Assembly (NCBI GenBank): GCA_025351545.1
Contig: JANXVQ010000590.1
Coordinates: 1-5,077, forward strand
DNA from: Spirosoma sp.
GTDB lineage: Bacteria > Bacteroidota > Bacteroidia > Cytophagales > Spirosomataceae
Direction: 5' to 3'
Length of the DNA: 5,077 nt
Notes under the pieces: model-generated
Told to the model about the DNA's origin: nothing
The model's database searches: none
What the model saw: the letters and a program-made list of their open reading frames with translations, nothing else
Position numbers and translations under genes: made by a program
In this document: piece by piece, positions 1 to 5,077 of the stretch
Layout: each line of letters begins with the position of its first letter
Position numbering within the stretch: position 1 is the first letter of the stretch

Positions 1-1
1 G

Positions 2-274
2 CCGCTTCAACGTTACATGGCCAAACCTGCGGCAACAACGTATGCCAGTCCGGCTCTTATGCTGGCATTACGGCAACTGGACGCTAGGGAAGTAACCGCT
101 GTTGAAGAAAATAAAATACTTCTGCGTAATGTACCCGAGGGGAAAGCTTTTCAATTTGCAAAAAAGACCTATATCCGAGGTACGCTTCGCCGGACTCGTG
201 TCGTTTGTAGAGAAGTGTCGTCGGGTAAATCATACGCAATTCTGGCTCACGCATGGGTGGAAGTTGATGAATAA
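2..274 (+). CDS. SprT-like domain protein, C-terminal fragment (5' end outside window)
   Basis: The reading frame is open to the left edge, with five codons (PLQRY) before the first ATG at 17 and no upstream stop, so I treat it as the last ~90 residues of a longer protein. The C-terminal part, with a short EGKAFQF loop, a TYIRGTLRRTR segment, a VCREVSSGKSYAI segment and a final VEVDE, resembles the tail of Bacteroidota SprT-like proteins as I remember them. In that family an HExxH zinc site would lie upstream, outside this window, so catalytic function cannot be judged. The stop (272-274) overlaps the earliest plausible porU start (267) by 8 bases, which suggests co-transcription with porU. 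A direct role in secretion is not implied. The alternative is a free-standing 85-residue protein starting at 17. I am confident it is coding but only moderately sure of the family. Confidence 0.62.
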   Translation, partial: PLQRYMAKPAATTYASPALMLALRQLDAREVTAVEENKILLRNVPEGKAFQFAKKTYIRGTLRRTRVVCREVSSGKSYAILAHAWVEVDE

Positions 275-284
275 TGAAAAATGT

Positions 285-3200
285 ATGATGTCTACTGAAC
301 GAAGTCCACTCCAGAGAAACTGGATGAAACTGGCCATATACGTTATACTTTATTGTTTATTATTTACTCCTTATTCAAAAGCACAATCAGTACTCAAGTC
401 GGGCATTTGGGTAAAGATCGGCGTTACAGAATCGGGCGCTTATCGACTTAGTCAAACTCAGTTAGCTCAACTTAACCCTGCTTTTGCCGCTGCCGATCCC
501 CGAAAATTGCGACTATATGGCAATGGAGGGGCTGTATTACCCCAACCTAATGCCACGCCACGCCCAGCAGACTTAACCGAAAATGCCATTCAGGTATTGG
601 GTGAAGTTGATGGTCGGTTCGATCCAACAGATGCCATATTATTTTTCGGGCAGAGTCCGCATGTTGTTCGATACGATTCGACAGCCCGGCGTTTCACGCA
701 TCAAATCAACCCTTATTCTGATACAACCTTTTATTTTCTGACGATTGGCGATGCACCCGGTTCACGAATGGCTGATCGACCGGCGGGTAACTTATCGGGT
801 ACGTCTACGAGCACAACGTTTGATGATTATCAGTTTCATGAGCAGGATTTATTGAAAGTTCCATCCGTCCGTTCAGGCCGGGAATGGCTGGGCGAATACA
901 TGACAATTGACACAACTCAAACAATTCCCTTTGACGTGGCCGGGGTCATAGCCAATGTGCCTCTCCGGTTAACGGCTTCAGTTGTAGCGGGAGCTATATC
1001 GCCAACGCAATTTCGACTTCAAGTCAACGGTCAATTAGCTGGTACGATGGCCATATCAACGGTCTCTGGCTATGAATATGACTACCAGGGTATTGCAAAA
1101 ACAGATACGTTTTCAATCAAAATAGCTACAGTCGATAGTCCGATCCGGCTGGCGTTGACATTCCGAAAAAATGGCCAGCAGTCAGCCCAGGGATATCTTA
1201 ATTTTCTCTCTGTGCAAACCCGACGTGAACTTCGGCAGTTTGACAAACCGATTTGGGTCCGCCGATTACTGGTGGGTCAAACTGCCGTTCGGCAGGCAAA
1301 CGCCAATTTGCGCGTTTGGGATGTAACGAACCCGCTTGCTCCTGGTATACAGGGATATACATTGTCGGCCGCACAAGAGGCTGGCTGGATAAATTCGCAC
1401 CTTGGCGACTATTTTTTGTTTGCTGAAGCCCAGTTTTTATCGCCCGTGTCATTATTCACGATCGCTAATCAGAATGTGCGGGCCCAAGCCGTGCCCGATT
1501 TAGTTCTTGTGACCCCAGCCGCCTGGCGTGAACAGGCTGAGCGATTAGCTCAATTTCGACGCGACCACGATCAACTTTCGGTGCTGGTTGTTACAACGCA
1601 GCAGGTTTATAATGAATTTGGGTCGGGTAGGGCCGATCCGACGACCATCCGGGATATGGCCAGATATTTTTACCAGCAACAACCCACTAAGCTCCGGTAT
1701 GTATTGCTTTTCGGTGATGCGACCTACAACTTTCGAAATATAGGCGGGTCGGTTAGCCCAACGCAATTAGCGAATATGGTGCCGGTTTATGAGAGCCGGG
1801 AGTCCTTGCATCCGGTTTTAAGTTATTCGTCTGACGATTATTTTGGGTTTATGGATGCCACAGAAGGTGAATGGCCCGAAAATCAGAATGGCGACTATAA
1901 AATGGATGTTGGCGTTGGCCGACTGCCGGTAAAATCGGTCGATGAAGCCCACACTGTCGTTGATAAGCTTATTCGCTATAGCGCTGATCGATCGTTATCC
2001 GGCGACTGGCAAACCCGATTGATGGTTATTGCCGACGATGGTGATTTTAATATTCATCAGCAGGATGCTGATCAATTAGTAAGAAGCGTTGAGAAAACGG
2101 CCCCGGCATATCGACCGCAACGAGTATTTCTGGATGATTATCCGCAAGAGAGTACAAGTAATGGTCAGAAAGCCCCCCTTGTAAACCAAATTATCAATCA
2201 GGGAATTGCCGATGGACAGCTCATCATTAATTATAGTGGACATGGTGGGATTTTAGACCTCGCCGACGAACAGATTGTAACTCTTCAGGATATTCTTTCC
2301 TGGAAAAATCAGCGATTACCTTTATTCGTAACAGCTACGTGTCAATTTGGGCGCTACGATGATCCCAGCGTTAATTCTGGCGCCGAATTGACGCTGCTAA
2401 GCCGAACGGGCGGTGCCATTGGGTTACTGACAACAACACGGCCTGTGTATGCCAACACTAATCTGTTGCTGAATCAGGCATTTTATGATGCTGTTTTTAA
2501 ACCTGTCAACGGGCAAATGCCCCGGTTAGGGGAGGTGATGCGGAGTACAAAAAACAACAGTTTAAGCGGACCTGTTAATCGAAATTTTGCGCTCCTTGGT
2601 GATCCATCCATGCGATTAGCTTATCCACAGGCACAGGCAGTACTTACGCAGGTGAATAGTAAAACGGTAACGGCTACCCGAATCGATACCCTTCGGGCGT
2701 TGCAAACCGTCGAATTGTCGGGTGAAATTCGCCAGCAAGGTCAACGACTCGCCAGTTTCTCGGGTCTCCTCCGATTAACATTATATGACAAAGCGACGAC
2801 ACATACCACTCTTGGGTCGGATGCTGGTAGCCCTAAAATGACATATAAGGCATTTTCCAATCCAATCTTCACAGGGCAGGTTCCCGTAAAACAGGGGCAG
2901 TTTACGGTGAGATTTACAATGCCTAAGGATATCAATTACACCGTTGGGCAGGCAAAACTGTATTTATATGCTGTGCAGAGCGATAGTCTGCTTAATGCGG
3001 CTGGTAGTTATGACAGTCTGCGCGTTGGTGGCAGCGTTCTTGCTGATAGTGTAGATAATCAACCTCCCGTCGTGACGCTCTCAATAATTGGAGGAACATC
3101 TGAAAATGAAGTTGTGCGAGTAGCGGGGCCAGACGTAACGCTGCGAATCGGTTTGTCAGACAATCGGGGAATTAACATTGCCCGATCAGGATTAGGACAC

Positions 3201-3719
3201 GAACTTACCGCTCAGCTTGACAATCGACCAACGCTTATTTTAAACGAGAGTTATGTAGCCAATGGAATTGACGGACGACAGGGGGAAGTGCTGTATACTT
3301 TCCGTGATGTGGCACCAGGAACGTATCCTATTCGGGTCAAAGCCTGGGATATCAACAATAATTCAGCAGAGGGCGCGTTGACCTTAGTAGTTTTGGCACG
3401 GTCGGGACTGGAAGTGCGTATATTGCGGACCAGTCCGAATCCAGTTACAGCTCAAACGACAGTAACGGCCGAATTGAATCGCTCGGGGGAGCCGCTGGAC
3501 TGGACATGGGGTATATATGATCTCAATGGCCGTTTGTTAAAACAGCAGGCAGGTCAGTGTACAGATTGTGAAGCTGTACTCGATGCTGGAACCTGGAATG
3601 GTCTTACCAATACAGGACAACCGTTACCCAATGGTCTATATATTGTTCAGTTTCAAGCCCGTTCGGCGGTAGATGGCACAGTTGCTACCAGTACCTGCCG
3701 CATAATATTAACCAAATGA
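285..3719 (+). CDS. porU: Type IX secretion system sortase PorU (peptidase C25 family)
   Basis: PorU is the cell-surface cysteine peptidase of the T9SS attachment complex: it cleaves the CTD from exported proteins and attaches them to anionic LPS. From the ATG at 285 it has 1144 residues, the family's usual size. In order: signal peptide (core L16-T28, likely cut after A33); PorU N-terminal domain with a YGNGG motif, an ENAIQVLGEVDGRFDPTD stretch and a NPYSD motif; C25 domain ~403-780 with SSDDY (515-519), GRLPV (545-549), catalytic H653 in SGHGG, C686 in TATCQFG, and the closing ALLGDPSMRL; beta-sandwich region with GLGH (969-972) and AWDINNNS (1020-1027); and a CTD-like tail ~1042-1144 with SPNP, WNG and LPNGLYIVQ. 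The start is uncertain: ATG 267 (adds 6 residues, preceded by GGTGGAAG at 256-263), 285, 288 or 324 (removes 13, giving a compact signal peptide) all fit. The frame is open back to 102, but that part overlaps the preceding gene and is not PorU-like. porV follows 117 bases later. Confidence 0.95.
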   Translation: MMSTERSPLQRNWMKLAIYVILYCLLFTPYSKAQSVLKSGIWVKIGVTESGAYRLSQTQLAQLNPAFAAADPRKLRLYGNGGAVLPQPNATPRPADLTENAIQVLGEVDGRFDPTDAILFFGQSPHVVRYDSTARRFTHQINPYSDTTFYFLTIGDAPGSRMADRPAGNLSGTSTSTTFDDYQFHEQDLLKVPSVRSGREWLGEYMTIDTTQTIPFDVAGVIANVPLRLTASVVAGAISPTQFRLQVNGQLAGTMAISTVSGYEYDYQGIAKTDTFSIKIATVDSPIRLALTFRKNGQQSAQGYLNFLSVQTRRELRQFDKPIWVRRLLVGQTAVRQANANLRVWDVTNPLAPGIQGYTLSAAQEAGWINSHLGDYFLFAEAQFLSPVSLFTIANQNVRAQAVPDLVLVTPAAWREQAERLAQFRRDHDQLSVLVVTTQQVYNEFGSGRADPTTIRDMARYFYQQQPTKLRYVLLFGDATYNFRNIGGSVSPTQLANMVPVYESRESLHPVLSYSSDDYFGFMDATEGEWPENQNGDYKMDVGVGRLPVKSVDEAHTVVDKLIRYSADRSLSGDWQTRLMVIADDGDFNIHQQDADQLVRSVEKTAPAYRPQRVFLDDYPQESTSNGQKAPLVNQIINQGIADGQLIINYSGHGGILDLADEQIVTLQDILSWKNQRLPLFVTATCQFGRYDDPSVNSGAELTLLSRTGGAIGLLTTTRPVYANTNLLLNQAFYDAVFKPVNGQMPRLGEVMRSTKNNSLSGPVNRNFALLGDPSMRLAYPQAQAVLTQVNSKTVTATRIDTLRALQTVELSGEIRQQGQRLASFSGLLRLTLYDKATTHTTLGSDAGSPKMTYKAFSNPIFTGQVPVKQGQFTVRFTMPKDINYTVGQAKLYLYAVQSDSLLNAAGSYDSLRVGGSVLADSVDNQPPVVTLSIIGGTSENEVVRVAGPDVTLRIGLSDNRGINIARSGLGHELTAQLDNRPTLILNESYVANGIDGRQGEVLYTFRDVAPGTYPIRVKAWDINNNSAEGALTLVVLARSGLEVRILRTSPNPVTAQTTVTAELNRSGEPLDWTWGIYDLNGRLLKQQAGQCTDCEAVLDAGTWNGLTNTGQPLPNGLYIVQFQARSAVDGTVATSTCRIILTK

Positions 3720-3749
3720 TTTTACAGACTTAAAATCATCTCGTTTTTT
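3716..3749 (+). terminator. Candidate intrinsic terminator of porU
   Basis: A perfect 9-base inverted repeat, ATGATTTTA (3716-3724) and TAAAATCAT (3731-3739), encloses a 6-base loop. After a 4-base gap (CTCG) there is a run of six T (3744-3749). The left arm contains the porU stop codon TGA (3717-3719). The stem is AT-rich, with only two G:C pairs, and the T-run is not immediately adjacent, so termination may be weak or partial, allowing some read-through into porV. Confidence 0.5.
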
Positions 3750-3776
3750 CTAATCCAACCTTTCATTGTAATTTTG
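3744..3776 (+). promoter_or_regulatory. Candidate Bacteroidota sigma-A promoter for porV
   Basis: TAATTTTG at 3769-3776 matches the Bacteroidota -7 consensus TAnnTTTG exactly. At the expected distance upstream (about 20 bases) lies the T-run 3744-3749, which is only an approximate -33 element (consensus TTTG or TTG). Transcription would start near 3783, giving a leader of roughly 55 bases before the porV ATG. No Shine-Dalgarno sequence is visible in the leader (ACTCTTTAT directly before the ATG), which is normal for this phylum. The T-run is shared with the candidate porU terminator. Confidence 0.5.
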
Positions 3777-3836
3777 ACCGCACAGGACTGTCACTACCAT
3801 TATCACCAGTTGCTGTCGTTGACCAACACTCTTTAT

Positions 3837-5030
3837 ATGAAGCGCAATTTTTTTCGTGTACTTCTTGGCATTTGTAGTCTTTCTCCGTTCGTTGCTTCTG
3901 CCCAAACTAACCTTAATGGCCAGCAATTAAACATTCCAACTTCGTCGGTGCCCTTCCTGAACTTCACTCCCGATGCCCGTTCCGGTGCGCTGGGTGATGC
4001 TGGCGTAGCCCTCGGCGATGTAGATGCTAACGCTGTTTTCTGGAATCCATCGAAGTTAGTGTTTGCCAAGCAAAAATCAGGTGGGTCAATTTCCTACACT
4101 CCCTGGTTGCGCAACTTAATTGGCGACATGTACTATACCTACTTAAGTGGCTATGGAAAAGTTGGAAAAAATTCGGTAGTCGCTGGTTCGTTGATGTATT
4201 TTGACCTGGGAACGGTTGACTTTACCACAGCAACAGGTGTTGCAGCCGGTACGTTTAACTCTCGTGAGTACGCCCTTACTGCTTCGTTTGCCCAACGGCT
4301 GTCGCAAAATTTCTCGTTGGCTGTAGACCTCAAGTACCTGAGTTCTAATCTGGCTGCCGGAAGTAGCAATCCCGGTCTGAAGCCAGGGTCAACTGCCGCG
4401 GCTGATATCAGTGCTTACTATCAGAACGAATCCCGCGATAATGCAACGGGTAAAGGAATTGGCTGGGCATTTGGTGGTATGATATCAAACCTTGGCGGCC
4501 GGATTAATTATGGCGGCACCCAAAGCTACTTTATCCCGACTAACCTACGACTGGGAACCAGATTTACGTTGTACGCAGACCAATACAATAAATTCAACTT
4601 TGTATTGGACGCAAATAAACTGATGGTTCCAACGCCCAATGTTCAGCTCGTTAATGGAGTTCCAACCAACTTAAATGGCAATAAAGACTATTTCAGTTCG
4701 GTATTTGGCTCCTTTGCCGACGCACCGGGTGGTTTCAGTGAAGAACTGAAAGAAATAACGATTTCAACCGGTGTTGAGTATTGGTACAACGACCAGTTTG
4801 CGGCTCGCGTTGGTTATTTTGACGAATCGAACCAAAAGGGGGGTCGTAAGTACATAACGACGGGTATTGGCCTAAGACTTCAACAACGATTTGGTGTTGA
4901 TTTCTCCTATCTGTTGCCTGTAAAACAGGGCAGTCCATTGTCTGAGACTTTTCGAATTTCGTTGTTAATAAACTTCATGAAAGGCAATCGAATTGGCGAT
5001 GATGAAGCTATAACAGACGATACCAACTAG
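3837..5030 (+). CDS. porV: Type IX secretion system outer-membrane shuttle protein PorV (LptO)
   Basis: PorV is an integral outer-membrane beta-barrel of the FadL type. It binds the CTD of T9SS cargo at the SprA/Sov translocon and hands it to the PorU attachment complex. The protein has 397 residues, as expected. A clear signal peptide (MKRNFFRVLLGICSLSPFVASA, cut after A22) supports the ATG at 3837; the frame extends upstream to a TTG at 3774, but those 21 residues would precede the signal peptide and the candidate promoter lies at their start. Family landmarks are PFLNFTPDARSGALGDAG (39-56) with NAVFWNPSKL (65-74) after it, then FIPTNLRLG, FVLDANKLMVPTP, the APGGFSEELKE stretch with VEYWYNDQFAARVGYF after it, and a last strand ending in LLINF. 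A 17-residue acidic tail follows that strand. The mature protein has no cysteine. It lies in tandem with porU; the same pairing is known in Flavobacterium johnsoniae. Confidence 0.96.
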   Translation: MKRNFFRVLLGICSLSPFVASAQTNLNGQQLNIPTSSVPFLNFTPDARSGALGDAGVALGDVDANAVFWNPSKLVFAKQKSGGSISYTPWLRNLIGDMYYTYLSGYGKVGKNSVVAGSLMYFDLGTVDFTTATGVAAGTFNSREYALTASFAQRLSQNFSLAVDLKYLSSNLAAGSSNPGLKPGSTAAADISAYYQNESRDNATGKGIGWAFGGMISNLGGRINYGGTQSYFIPTNLRLGTRFTLYADQYNKFNFVLDANKLMVPTPNVQLVNGVPTNLNGNKDYFSSVFGSFADAPGGFSEELKEITISTGVEYWYNDQFAARVGYFDESNQKGGRKYITTGIGLRLQQRFGVDFSYLLPVKQGSPLSETFRISLLINFMKGNRIGDDEAITDDTN

Positions 5031-5040
5031 ATTTATTGGC

Positions 5041-5077
5041 GAGAGAGCGAAAGACCGGGCCGCCGGAGCGGTGAAAG
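5041..5077. repeat. GC-rich repeat-like segment at right edge (partial)
   Basis: Of these 37 bases, 25 are G or C, much richer than the AT-leaning sequence just before. The word GAGCGAAAG (5045-5053) recurs in expanded form as GAGCGGTGAAAG (5066-5077). Between them lie a short self-complementary element, CCGG-GCCG-CCGG (5055-5066), and a pair ACCG / CGGT (5054-5057, 5069-5072). This could be the edge of a dispersed intergenic repeat. It could also be the 3' end of a gene on the - strand, since one - strand frame runs from the window edge to a TAA at about 5033-5035. The window ends too soon to decide, and no T-run terminator is seen after porV. Confidence 0.3.

Noticed and set aside
102..284. 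Open reading frame upstream of porU in the porU frame, starting at ATG 102
   Set aside because: It overlaps the preceding gene for over 170 bases, its translation has no PorU-like or signal-peptide character, and a start there would put a long non-secretory leader before a clear signal peptide.
342..375. TACTTTAT and nearby T-rich sequence as an internal promoter
   Set aside because: It does not match TAnnTTTG (it lacks the final TTTG) and lies inside the porU signal-peptide codons, where T-rich hydrophobic codons explain the composition.
1198..1766. Minus-strand open frames at 1198-1452 and 1545-1766
   Set aside because: Both lie wholly inside porU, opposite conserved coding sequence, with no recognisable protein features; they are shadows of the real gene.
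2741..2935. Minus-strand open frame inside porU
   Set aside because: It is short, lacks recognisable features, and lies opposite continuous porU coding sequence.
3774..3836. TTG start extending porV by 21 residues
   Set aside because: The extension would precede a complete signal peptide beginning at the ATG 3837, and the TTG lies inside the candidate -7 promoter element.
3833..4938. Minus-strand open frames at 3833-4069, 4151-4369 and 4735-4938
   Set aside because: They lie opposite conserved porV sequence and their translations look like antisense, so they are not called.
1..5077. CRISPR array, tRNA, rRNA, insertion sequence or phage features
   Set aside because: No regularly spaced repeats, no tRNA-like cloverleaf, no transposase and no long terminal inverted repeats were seen; nearly all of the window is accounted for by three same-strand genes.

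Overview
The window reads as chromosomal DNA of a Bacteroidota bacterium. Its two complete genes are core outer-membrane parts of the type IX secretion system (T9SS), which is confined to that phylum. The only recognisable promoter has the phylum's TAnnTTTG -7 element, and there are no strong Shine-Dalgarno sites. Protein style and gene content suggest Cytophagales (Spirosoma-like), but that is an impression from sequence memory, not a search result.

Layout, left to right, all on the + strand. (1) Bases 2-274 hold the 3' end of a gene whose product resembles the C-terminus of Bacteroidota SprT-like (putative zinc metalloprotease) proteins; its catalytic part lies left of the window. (2) Bases 285-3719 hold porU, the gingipain-family (C25) cysteine peptidase that acts as the T9SS sortase. 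Its start overlaps or nearly touches the preceding gene. (3) Bases 3720-3836 are a short intergenic region. An AT-rich hairpin that includes the porU stop codon is followed by a T-run, and a good match to the Bacteroidota -7 promoter element lies a little further on. (4) Bases 3837-5030 hold porV (lptO), the FadL-like outer-membrane beta-barrel that carries T9SS substrates. (5) Bases 5031-5077 are non-coding in this reading. They are abruptly GC-rich and contain short repeated and self-complementary words, possibly the edge of an intergenic repeat or of a convergent gene.

How the genes work together, from knowledge of the families: T9SS substrates leave the periplasm through the SprA/Sov translocon and are bound through their C-terminal domain (CTD) by PorV, which delivers them to the PorU-containing attachment complex. 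PorU removes the CTD and joins the substrate to anionic lipopolysaccharide, or releases it. Adjacent porU and porV therefore form a functional pair. PorU itself ends in a CTD-like domain and has an intact His/Cys catalytic pair (H653, C686).

I found no previously undescribed system. The points most worth checking are the cysteine distribution in PorU (one catalytic Cys, and three more only in the last ~55 residues), the overlapping terminator and promoter between porU and porV, the uncertain porU start, and the GC-rich repeat-like tail.
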